DNA from: JAFGIT01 sp016929465 [NCBI: Candidatus Coatesbacteria bacterium]
Lineage (GTDB): Bacteria > B130-G9
Direction of reading: 5' to 3'
DNA length: 9,006 bases
NCBI GenBank assembly: GCA_016929465.1
Contig: JAFGIT010000369.1
Location: 1 to 9,006, forward strand
The position numbers and the translations under genes are program-made. Below, piece by piece: positions 1 to 6,257 of this stretch (positions within the stretch are counted from its first letter, which is position 1; each line of letters begins with the position of its first letter). The notes under the pieces were generated by a model that was not told where the DNA came from, made no database searches, and worked only from the letters and a program-made list of their open reading frames with translations.

Positions 1-150
1 AATGATGTCTCAGTGTCCTATGGCATACGAGCAAAGGTTACCGGCATAGCGTTCGAGGACGGCGTGACCTACCTCATCCTGAACGATCAGAAGGTGCCAT
101 TGTCAGACATTAACAAGATTCACCAGGGAGAGAGCACAAATGATGAGTGA
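1..150 (+). CDS. flgD: Flagellar hook-capping protein FlgD, 3' end only
   Basis: Frame 1 is open from the first base to a TGA at 148-150 and gives the last 49 residues of a protein whose start lies outside the window. The fragment contains a VTGI-x6-GVTYLIL stretch followed by QKVPLSDINKI. This matches the usual FlgD C-terminus, a short beta-strand pair carrying a glycine, followed by a 'v-x-LSDI-x-x-I' ending. FlgD forms the temporary cap on which hook subunits assemble. The identification rests on this short tail plus position: a TIGR02530-type gene overlaps its end and flgE follows, an order seen in many flagellar clusters. The last codons overlap the next gene by 11 bases, which suggests translational coupling. 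Confidence 0.75.
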   Translation, partial: NDVSVSYGIRAKVTGIAFEDGVTYLILNDQKVPLSDINKIHQGESTNDE

Positions 151-544
151 TCTTGTTGGGCCGGACCTTCTCGGAGGTCCGAACCAGGTCCAGCAAATTG
201 GGACAGGGAAGTCCACAAGTTTCGCGAAGCCAAATGGGAAGGCGGATTTTGATTCCTTCCTCAAGGAGGCAGAGCGGAATTCTGAGTCGCTGAAGTTCTC
301 CGCGCACGCTTTGAAGCGAATAGAGTCCCGTGGCATCGAGCTGACGGAAAATGACATCTCTCGCCTCACGAATGCGGTCGGTCAGGCTCAAGCGAAGGGA
401 AGTCGAGAATCACTTGTCCTGATGGACGACTTGGCGGCGATAGTCAGCGTTAAGAATCGAACAGTAGTGACAATTTTGGACCCTAACAACAACACGGAGA
501 ACATCTTCACGAATATAGACAGCACAGTCTTGGTTAAGAGCTGA
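140..544 (+). CDS. Flagellar operon protein, TIGR02530 (flg_new) family
   Basis: This 134-residue cytoplasmic-looking protein has no signal peptide or membrane segment. Residues 1-45 are variable and glycine/polar rich. Residues 53-131 carry the family signature: FSAHALKRIESRGIELTE, then KGSRESLVLMDDLAAIVSVK, then NRTVVTIL and an ending of ENIFTNIDSTVLV. The family is known as a small conserved protein encoded between flgD and flgE or near them. Its exact role is not established; a function in hook assembly or its control is inferred from position. The start overlaps flgD by 11 bases, with AGGGAG at 125-130 nine bases before ATG 140; a second in-frame ATG at 143 is equally possible. The family core is roughly 95 residues, so the N-terminal extension here is the variable part. 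Confidence 0.82.
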   Translation: MMSDLVGPDLLGGPNQVQQIGTGKSTSFAKPNGKADFDSFLKEAERNSESLKFSAHALKRIESRGIELTENDISRLTNAVGQAQAKGSRESLVLMDDLAAIVSVKNRTVVTILDPNNNTENIFTNIDSTVLVKS

Positions 545-794
545 TCTCTCGAATCCTGCGGAGAGGAAAGACCGCAGACTCAAGGTGGGAGCCAAGAAGC
601 CGCCTAGCTATTTCCGCGACGGACGCTTTCCACGGGTCAGAGATCCAGACGAGATTCATCGGAATAATCAGAGCTTAAAAAATCGCAGTCGGGGCCATAT
701 TTAAGGCTGGCCCTTGAAAGGGAGCCAAAGCGTCGCCGAATGACAGACGCGGCGCAGGCCTACCGGCTGCCCAATATCAGGAGGAAAAGGAAGG
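545..794 (+). other. Non-coding region before flgE with several inverted repeats
   Basis: No convincing gene lies in these 250 bases. Visible structure, in order: CTGCGG/CCGCAG at 556-561 and 572-577 (10-base loop); GGGCCA/TGGCCC at 692-697 and 708-713; a hairpin at 705-726 made of GGCT, a two-base bulge, CCCT, loop TGAA, then AGGGAGCC; a stem GCGTC/GACGC at 730-734 and 746-750; and a small GCC/GGC hairpin at 758-767. An 18-base element, GGGAGCCAA-n5-CGCC, occurs at 587-604 and again at 720-737. An AGGAGG at 779-784 and a second purine run precede the flgE start. The region could be a 5' leader or contain a promoter for flgE. The base pairs are read directly; any regulatory role is inference. 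Confidence 0.4.
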
Positions 795-2183
795 ATGCTA
801 TCATCGTTCTATTCCGGGCTATCAGGCCTCAGTGCGCATGTTGTGGGAATGGATGTACTAGGTAACAACATAGCCAACATCAACACGATTGGCTTCAAGG
901 CATCTTCGCCGATTTTTCAGGACATCCTAAGTCAGTCAGCTGGTCGGAGCTTCGACTCCGGGAGCCAAATCGGACGCGGCGTGTGCCTGGGCGGCATTTC
1001 ACCGTCCTTCTCTCAGGGAGCCTTCCAGAACACGGACGTGGCGACACATCTCGCGATCCAGGGCAACGGCTTCTTTGTCCTCGGTGACGATTCCGGAGAC
1101 AGGTATTACACCCGCGCTGGCAACTTCGTCTTCGACAAAGAGTACGACCTCGTCAATCCTAACGGCCTCAGTGTCCTAGGCTGGCAGACCGTGACGGACA
1201 CTGGCGTCATCGACACGTCGGGAACTGCATCGGCGATCCATCTACCGATCGGTATGACGATGGATCCACAGGCAACGACCATGTTCAAGACAAACATAAA
1301 CCTGGACACTGAGGCAACGGTGGACAACCCCTCGACATCAGCGAACGAGGCGGAGATCTTTAGCACGTCCCTCACCACCTATGATTCGCTTGGCGCAGCT
1401 CACACGATCACTCTGGAGTTCACGCCGATCGATGAAAATGGTGATTCCATATTGGATCGCTGGGATTGGATCGCCTACGTCGATGCTTCTGAAGTAGATG
1501 CCTCTTCAATTGGTTCCGGAGCGGGCCAATTGCCACCGACGGCAGATGGCACCGGCGTGATTATCGCGAGGGGTGACGGGGACGCGGCACCGACCGGGAA
1601 TGCGGCCCTCGACTTCGAGCCAATGAGATTCGATTCGAGTGGGACCCTCATGTCCAATACTGGCTTGGCTTCGCTCGATTTCGCATCAGTGGACTGGGCG
1701 AACGGCGCCGAGGACCAGCAGGTCTCATGGCAGGTTCGCAGCGAGGCGGACATGGACACGACCTATCTGACAGGCTACTCCCTCACATCTGCCATCTCTT
1801 ACACCTATCAAGATGGCGTCTCCGTGGGTGAGATGGAATCGGTTGTCATCAGAGGCGATGGCACCATCATAGGCCAATTCTCAAACGGCACGACGAAGGC
1901 GGTCGCCCAGATTGCACTCGCGACCTTCCCGGCGCCGACGTCGCTGACAATAATGGGCGAGAACCTGTTCGGTCAGGCTCCTGGTTCGGGTAACCCGACG
2001 ATCGGCACCGCAAACACCGGCGGCCGCGGGACGATGGTGGGGCAGACGTTGGAGATGGCAAACTCAGACCTCACCACTCAGTTCACCTCGATGATCACGA
2101 TGCAGCGCGGCTTCGAAGCAAACTCGAAGATCATCACCACTGCGGACGAGATGATAAGACAAATGCTGAATCTGAAGCGATAA
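795..2183 (+). CDS. flgE: Flagellar hook protein FlgE, complete
   Basis: This 462-residue protein polymerises into the extracellular hook joining rod and filament. Residues 1-50 are the N-terminal rod/hook domain with LSGL near the start and the hallmark NNIANINTIGFKA around 24-36. Residues 85-130 carry LAIQGNGFFVL and a YYTRAGNF motif, typical of the flagellar hook/basal-body family. The middle (about 150-370) fits the variable FlaE-type outer domains. The C-terminus (414-462) ends in EMANSDLTTQFTSMIT, then QRGFEANSKIITT and a final MLNLKR, the canonical D0 helix. There is no signal peptide, as expected for type III export. ATG 795 is preceded by AGGAGG at 779-784 and a closer AAGGAAGG. The gene is separated from the upstream flagellar gene by 250 bases and followed directly by a strong terminator, so it ends this transcription unit. 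Length is within the normal range. Confidence 0.96.
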   Translation: MLSSFYSGLSGLSAHVVGMDVLGNNIANINTIGFKASSPIFQDILSQSAGRSFDSGSQIGRGVCLGGISPSFSQGAFQNTDVATHLAIQGNGFFVLGDDSGDRYYTRAGNFVFDKEYDLVNPNGLSVLGWQTVTDTGVIDTSGTASAIHLPIGMTMDPQATTMFKTNINLDTEATVDNPSTSANEAEIFSTSLTTYDSLGAAHTITLEFTPIDENGDSILDRWDWIAYVDASEVDASSIGSGAGQLPPTADGTGVIIARGDGDAAPTGNAALDFEPMRFDSSGTLMSNTGLASLDFASVDWANGAEDQQVSWQVRSEADMDTTYLTGYSLTSAISYTYQDGVSVGEMESVVIRGDGTIIGQFSNGTTKAVAQIALATFPAPTSLTIMGENLFGQAPGSGNPTIGTANTGGRGTMVGQTLEMANSDLTTQFTSMITMQRGFEANSKIITTADEMIRQMLNLKR

Positions 2184-2219
2184 TTCGCTGAATTAGAGAC
2201 TCGATTTCCAAAACTGCCC

Positions 2220-2260
2220 AAGGGGCTCGGACGAATTGTCTGAGCCCCTTCTTGTTTTTT
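2220..2260 (+). terminator. Rho-independent terminator after flgE
   Basis: A 13-base-pair stem is formed by 2220-2232 (AAGGGGCTCGGAC) and 2238-2250 (GTCTGAGCCCCTT), with one G-U pair and a five-base loop GAATT. It is followed by a T-rich tract, CTTGTTTTTT, at 2251-2260. It starts 36 bases after the flgE stop. Stem length, GC content, tight loop and T-run together make this a strong intrinsic terminator that closes the flagellar unit. Confidence 0.93.
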
Positions 2261-2279
2261 GAGGCCTCATACGTATGAT
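2252..2279 (+). promoter_or_regulatory. Possible sigma-70-type promoter for the adaptor gene
   Basis: TATGAT at 2274-2279 matches five of six positions of a -10 box. TTGTTT at 2252-2257, sixteen bases upstream, is a poor -35 box that matches only in TTG. It lies in the T-run of the flgE terminator, where a downstream gene needs a fresh promoter. Transcription would begin near 2286 and give a leader of roughly 57 bases to the TTG start at 2343. This is a sequence match only. Confidence 0.35.
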
Positions 2280-2329
2280 AACCCCTATTCTATCGCATTT
2301 AGCGAGTTGGGTTTATCGGATTCCAGCTT

Positions 2330-2335
2330 GGAGGT
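2330..2335 (+). promoter_or_regulatory. Ribosome binding site fixing the adaptor start at TTG 2343
   Basis: GGAGGT lies seven bases before an in-frame TTG at 2343-2345. No Shine-Dalgarno sequence precedes the further upstream TTG at 2259, which sits inside the terminator T-run. This site is the main reason for choosing the shorter protein. Confidence 0.65.
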
Positions 2336-2342
2336 ATTTCCT

Positions 2343-3770
2343 TTGCCGGCAGAAGCACGCAAGAAGCACCGTTGGTTGCAGCGTATTTTGATAGCTTTTG
2401 CGATGATCGTTGTACTCGGTCTCGTGGGCTACATTCTTCATTCACATCTGTCGGCAAAGGAGGACGACCAAGAGGAATTCGAGGTCCAGAAGGTCGAAAC
2501 CGGCGACATTACTTCTCGGTTGACAGAGACCGGGAGCACCTACCTCGAGGGGACGGTCGAGGTAATGTCCAAGGTCTCCGGAACGATTACGGGGACGATG
2601 GTCGAGGAGGGGGATGCTGTCGCCAAAGGACAGATACTTGCCGTCGTGGAACCGGACAACACGGAGCTTCTGCGGCTATACGGCAGACGCGCCCAGGTTG
2701 CGACGGCATACATTGCGATGGTCCAGGCCAAGGACGACTTGAGGCACCAGAAGAAGCTCTTCGATGAAGTAAGGGGAACATCGAGAGATACGGTCCTTCG
2801 CAATGAGAGAAACCTGTCAACCGCCCACACGAACTTCCGCCTCGCTCTGATGGAGCTTCACATTCTCGAGAAGGACATGAGGATAACGAATGGCATGGCT
2901 GTGAGAGTCATGGCTGCCCTCAAGTCCGGCTCGGAGGATAGGGTAAGAGAGACGATCGACAAGTCGCTCGACATCTCCTCATCCGACGGGGAGGGCTTTG
3001 TCGAACTGGCTGACGTTAGGGTTTCTGCTCCGAACGACGGAATCATAATCGCCAAGGGCGTCGAGGTCGGTGAGATGGTCATATCCGGGACCTCGGCACT
3101 GAGCAGGGGAACGGTTCTCTATAGGATAGGCAATCTCGATTACCTGTTCATCAGCTGTCGCGTTAGTGAAGTAGATGCCGCCGATCTCAAAATGAATCAG
3201 GCGACCAAAGTCACCTTCGAAGCTTTCCCCGATAAGGAACTCGCTGGCAAGATAATCTGGATATCGCCAATAGGCAGCACCGCGGACGGCTCTTCTATCA
3301 TCTCGTTCCCGGTCAAAATCAAACTGGACGAGGTCGCGGAGTTCGTGAGGCCCGGTATGTCCTGCGATATCGATATCATAACATCGGAGAAGAAGGGCGT
3401 AATCCGTATCCCGTTGGAATCCGTGGCTGTTCACACAGGTGAAAAGGATGAGGCCAAGGAGGATGAGAATGGCGGCTCTTCGACTGCTTCATCCGACGCT
3501 GAGAGCGAAGCCGAGGACAATACGGCAGATGAGCCTTCGAAAGGGGAATACGTCTATGTCAAGAAGGGTGAAGAATTCGAGAAACGGCCGATAGAGATTG
3601 GCAAGGACGACGACAGATATTGCGAAGTGATTTCCGGCCTCGAGTTGGGCGAGGAGATAGTGACCAACATCGACGATTACGAAGAGGCTCAGAGGAAGAA
3701 GAAGGCCGAAAAGGGTGGCAGCGGTGACGAGGATTCGCGACGAGGTCGAAGACGGATCAGGGCCCGCTAA
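2343..3770 (+). CDS. Periplasmic adaptor (membrane fusion) protein, HlyD/MacA/RND type
   Basis: Read from TTG 2343, this is a 475-residue single-pass inner-membrane protein. It has a basic N-terminus (EARKKHRW), a membrane segment at about 13-32, then a long periplasmic part. The first lipoyl half is near 70-104 (SKVSGTITGTMVEEGDAVAK) and an alpha-hairpin at about 107-184. The second lipoyl half is near 224-264 (VSAPNDGIII, then VEVGEMV). A beta-barrel region spans 267-347, including FVRPGMSCDIDI, and a membrane-proximal domain runs to about 447. Such proteins bridge an inner-membrane ABC or RND pump to an outer-membrane channel. No permease, ATPase or TolC-like gene is adjacent, so the substrate is unknown. 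Oddities are an acidic Ser/Glu/Asp-rich insertion at about 367-401 and a strongly basic tail (450-475). The open frame extends upstream to TTG 2259, but that start lacks a ribosome site. The next gene begins 41 bases downstream, so co-transcription is likely. Confidence 0.88.
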   Translation: MPAEARKKHRWLQRILIAFAMIVVLGLVGYILHSHLSAKEDDQEEFEVQKVETGDITSRLTETGSTYLEGTVEVMSKVSGTITGTMVEEGDAVAKGQILAVVEPDNTELLRLYGRRAQVATAYIAMVQAKDDLRHQKKLFDEVRGTSRDTVLRNERNLSTAHTNFRLALMELHILEKDMRITNGMAVRVMAALKSGSEDRVRETIDKSLDISSSDGEGFVELADVRVSAPNDGIIIAKGVEVGEMVISGTSALSRGTVLYRIGNLDYLFISCRVSEVDAADLKMNQATKVTFEAFPDKELAGKIIWISPIGSTADGSSIISFPVKIKLDEVAEFVRPGMSCDIDIITSEKKGVIRIPLESVAVHTGEKDEAKEDENGGSSTASSDAESEAEDNTADEPSKGEYVYVKKGEEFEKRPIEIGKDDDRYCEVISGLELGEEIVTNIDDYEEAQRKKKAEKGGSGDEDSRRGRRRIRAR

Positions 3771-3811
3771 ATAGGCTGAAGCTTATCAAGAATGGCGACT
3801 GGGATCCGAGC

Positions 3812-5431
3812 ATGGAAGGACCTCTGAAAGACGCTTGGCTTCCTGGAGGCTGCGGGCGAGAAAAAACACCTGACGAGATCGGCCCGTCCGGCAATTCCAC
3901 GGGCATAAGAGCTGCGGTATTCTCATGCATGCTCATTGTCACTATATCGCTCCTGGCGCTTACCTATCAGATCGATGAGCCCTTCTGGGGCATTCAGGAT
4001 TTCAATTGTGTCCTGCAATCGATTGCAGCCCGGAATTTCCTGAATTATGGTTTCGGGGATATAGGTCTCATGCCCGCCTTGAATACGGGCGATGTTCACG
4101 GGAATAGATTCATTCTCTATGTTCATCACCCGCCGACGATCGCATACTATCTCGCCGCATTCTATTGGGTACTCGGCGAATCCGAGTGGGTCGGCCGGCT
4201 ATTCTTCATCCTTTGCACGGTGGGGAGCGCCCTAATAGTTTATGCAATTGGCAGGCTCTATCTGAATCAGATGGAGTCGCTGGCCGCCGCCCTGATCTTC
4301 GCTCTATTCCCGGTTACAGGCTATTTCGGGCGCATGATCAACTATGAAAGCCCCGGCCTCTTTTTTGCCCTGCTGTCATTTTGGGGTTACTGCCTGTTTC
4401 TCAAATACCGGTCAAATGGGCCGTTATGGCTCATGTATTCAGCGAACATCCTGGGTCTCGCTACATGCTGGGAGGATTATATTCTACCGTTTGCGATTGC
4501 CTTCCACTTCCTGATCTGGGGAAGAACGAAGGGCGAAAAGCACTTTAAGATACTATTGCTTCCGCTTTCCACGATAGCCTTCTTCGTCATCCTCGTATCG
4601 TACGCTGCGCGGGTTGTCGAGGGGGGCGCGTCCGGCGTTGGGGGTTCCCTCGATTGGATAATAAAGCTCAGGCTGAGTTCGGTCATTGGTGTTGGAAAGA
4701 CCTTCACATTCCTGCAGTTCCTGAAGGCAGAGTACGACGCGATGACGGATCTATTCACTCCTATCATGGTGTATGCCGCTGGCATCTGGCTAATGCTACT
4801 CATCGTTGGGCGTATAAGAGGCAAGAGAGGAGCGACGCACTTCGACTGGCTCATACTTAGCCTATTTCTCTATGCGATCATCTACTTGTTCGTTTTCAGG
4901 CAGCCAGCCTACTTGCACAGCTATATGGTCTATTATATGGCCCCTGCTGTGGCCTTCGCGGCGGTCTCTGCATGGAGGGAGATACTGAGACTCCGCTTCC
5001 ATGGAAGGAATTGGGCTATGCCTGTTCTGGCCGTGTTGCCAATATACGTCTTTCTCTCATCGAGTATTCCGGCCTTTTTGGATCTCCACCGGAATCCACA
5101 GGATATGGACATCGTCTCCTTCGGCAGGATACTGAGGGATTATATCGCGTCAGATGAGGCAGTCATGCTCACCTGGACAGATGGTGAGGGCTTCGACGAG
5201 TACTACAGCGACAGGGAACTCCTGCGAAGGGTGAGGACCATCGATGAATACAATTCAGCGCTCAAAAGGGCTCAAAATAGGGTGGTTCTATTCATGGACA
5301 CAGCAAAGCCGCAGGCATCCCCGGAATTGATCAGTTTCCTCGAGAGCAGGTGCTTCAATTTCCCCGTTAGAATCGCGCATAGAAATTTTTTGGCTTACGT
5401 TATAGACGTCCCAAGAAGGTATAGAAAATAG
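3812..5431 (+). CDS. Multi-pass GT-C glycosyltransferase, ArnT/PMT_2-like
   Basis: This 539-residue polytopic inner-membrane protein has a soluble 32-residue N-terminus, about ten or more hydrophobic segments from residue 34 to about 420, and a C-terminal soluble stretch of about 115 residues. The first periplasmic loop contains acidic residues (QIDEPFWGIQDFN, 53-65). It is followed by YVHHPPTIAYYLAAFYWVLG (103-122) and then SEWVGRLFF. The HPP motif followed by 'G-x-S-E-x-x-x-R-L' is characteristic of the ArnT/dolichyl-phosphate-mannose mannosyltransferase (GT39/GT83, PMT_2) superfamily. These enzymes move a sugar from a polyprenyl-phosphate carrier to a lipid or protein acceptor on the periplasmic face. 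Donor and acceptor cannot be told from sequence. ATG 3812 has only a weak GGGA upstream; the first membrane segment begins soon after, and an ATG at 3919 (residue 36 region, Met40 at 3929) would cut into that segment. It follows the adaptor gene by 41 bases in the same direction. Confidence 0.8.
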   Translation: MEGPLKDAWLPGGCGREKTPDEIGPSGNSTGIRAAVFSCMLIVTISLLALTYQIDEPFWGIQDFNCVLQSIAARNFLNYGFGDIGLMPALNTGDVHGNRFILYVHHPPTIAYYLAAFYWVLGESEWVGRLFFILCTVGSALIVYAIGRLYLNQMESLAAALIFALFPVTGYFGRMINYESPGLFFALLSFWGYCLFLKYRSNGPLWLMYSANILGLATCWEDYILPFAIAFHFLIWGRTKGEKHFKILLLPLSTIAFFVILVSYAARVVEGGASGVGGSLDWIIKLRLSSVIGVGKTFTFLQFLKAEYDAMTDLFTPIMVYAAGIWLMLLIVGRIRGKRGATHFDWLILSLFLYAIIYLFVFRQPAYLHSYMVYYMAPAVAFAAVSAWREILRLRFHGRNWAMPVLAVLPIYVFLSSSIPAFLDLHRNPQDMDIVSFGRILRDYIASDEAVMLTWTDGEGFDEYYSDRELLRRVRTIDEYNSALKRAQNRVVLFMDTAKPQASPELISFLESRCFNFPVRIAHRNFLAYVIDVPRRYRK

Positions 5432-5480
5432 GGAGCATCCGGCTCGTGGGACCCATCCCCTGCTGCTATTCCCGCTCCCT
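5430..5480. terminator. Inverted repeat between convergent stop codons, possible weak bidirectional terminator
   Basis: AGGGAGC at 5430-5436 pairs with GCTCCCT at 5474-5480 across a 37-base interval. Inside it a small hairpin GGGA-CCCA-TCCC lies at 5448-5459. The repeat spans both stop codons of two converging genes, where a shared terminator would be useful. There is no T-run on either side, so intrinsic termination is doubtful. Confidence 0.25.
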
Positions 5481-6077
5481 GAAGTGACCGCTAATGTCGT
5501 GCAGGTCTGGCCCCCCTTCAGCTGTTGGTCTCCCCGCCAAGCAGTTTATCGCATCGCAGATTCTATATGAGAGAATTGAGATGATGATGGCGATTGGCAA
5601 TGAGATAAATAATCCCTGAGAAATATGGACTGTCCCCTCTACGGCACGAGTCAATGTGGCGGTAATACCACTCGGACACACCAATAGAGCACTTAATGCG
5701 ACAAACAGATGAGGCTCGAGGCGTGGCAGCTCCAGATTGTGTCGGGACAGATAGTCATTGTAGTCCTTGGGAAAGCCGGCAATTGAATGGAAAAGCCACC
5801 ACAGATTCAACAAGGGGATGAATAAAAGACCAACCGCTCGTCCGGGAGTGGTTCGCGCGTCACCGTCCTGCACAGAAGCCCACATCTTGTAGATTAGAAC
5901 CAGGGAACAAATTCCCCCATAGAGGTAGAACAGGGCACCCAAAATGGCCAATATAAGGGCAGGTGTATCGTCGAAAGTAGCGAAATTAATGAATGCGCAG
6001 AGCATGGCCGCATAGCCCAAGAAGAGACCGCCCGCTATCGACCGAACAAAAAACCGCTTCGAGATTCCTTCCGCCAT
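5466..6077 (-). CDS. Polytopic membrane protein of unknown function with conserved QDG-ARTTPG motif
   Basis: Read from ATG 6075-6077 this is a 203-residue protein with about four or five hydrophobic segments (near 12-33, 39-61, 81-100, 124-135 and 154-173) and a polar C-terminus of about 27 residues. Its centre carries YKMWASVQDGDARTTPGRAV, then GLLFIPLLNLWWLF, then GFPKDYNDYLSRHN (about 63-114). I recall similar motifs in uncharacterised membrane proteins from Bacteroidetes, Planctomycetes and other groups, some with other domains attached, but cannot name a family or a function. The frame extends to GTG 6084-6086, but an AAGG eight bases before ATG 6077 favours the shorter form. It is convergent with the glycosyltransferase (34 bases between stops) and divergent from the methyltransferase across about 180 bases, so it has its own promoter. 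I could not pick that promoter out with confidence. Confidence 0.72.
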   Translation of the reverse strand: MAEGISKRFFVRSIAGGLFLGYAAMLCAFINFATFDDTPALILAILGALFYLYGGICSLVLIYKMWASVQDGDARTTPGRAVGLLFIPLLNLWWLFHSIAGFPKDYNDYLSRHNLELPRLEPHLFVALSALLVCPSGITATLTRAVEGTVHISQGLFISLPIAIIISILSYRICDAINCLAGRPTAEGGPDLHDISGHFRERE

Positions 6078-6246
6078 ATTTCCCACCTTCTTTTATTCAA
6101 GTAGCGTATCTCTTATTCATCTTCAATATTATGATGTTGCCAGAATAACGAGGCGAAACTCAAGTCACATCTCAATTAAGCTCTTTGCATTTCTCGAGGA
6201 AACGAGGCAATAATGGCTAGGAAATCAACTTGTCTCGAATTGCCGC

Positions 6247-6252
6247 GGAGGG
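6247..6252 (+). promoter_or_regulatory. Ribosome binding site for the methyltransferase start at ATG 6258
   Basis: GGAGGG is five bases before ATG 6258. A weaker GAGG at 6204-6207 precedes an alternative in-frame ATG at 6213. The later start gives a compact export signal, while the earlier one would put about 20 extra residues ahead of the hydrophobic core. Confidence 0.6.
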
Positions 6253-6257
6253 ATTGC

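Noticed and set aside
676-701. Flagellar sigma-28-like promoter (TAAA, spacer, GCCATATT).
   Set aside because: Only TAAA and GCC match the consensus and the spacer is 14 rather than 15; too weak to call.
2259-2342. N-terminal extension of the adaptor starting at TTG 2259.
   Set aside because: The codon lies in the terminator T-run with no ribosome site. A well-spaced GGAGGT supports TTG 2343 instead.
2275-2391. Short out-of-frame ORF starting at ATG 2275 that could be a leader peptide.
   Set aside because: No Shine-Dalgarno precedes it, the ATG overlaps the likely -10 box, and its sequence has no attenuator-like features.
2979-3434. 151-codon open frame antisense to the adaptor gene.
   Set aside because: It lies opposite clearly homologous adaptor domains and has no recognisable motif or start signal; a shadow of the coding strand.
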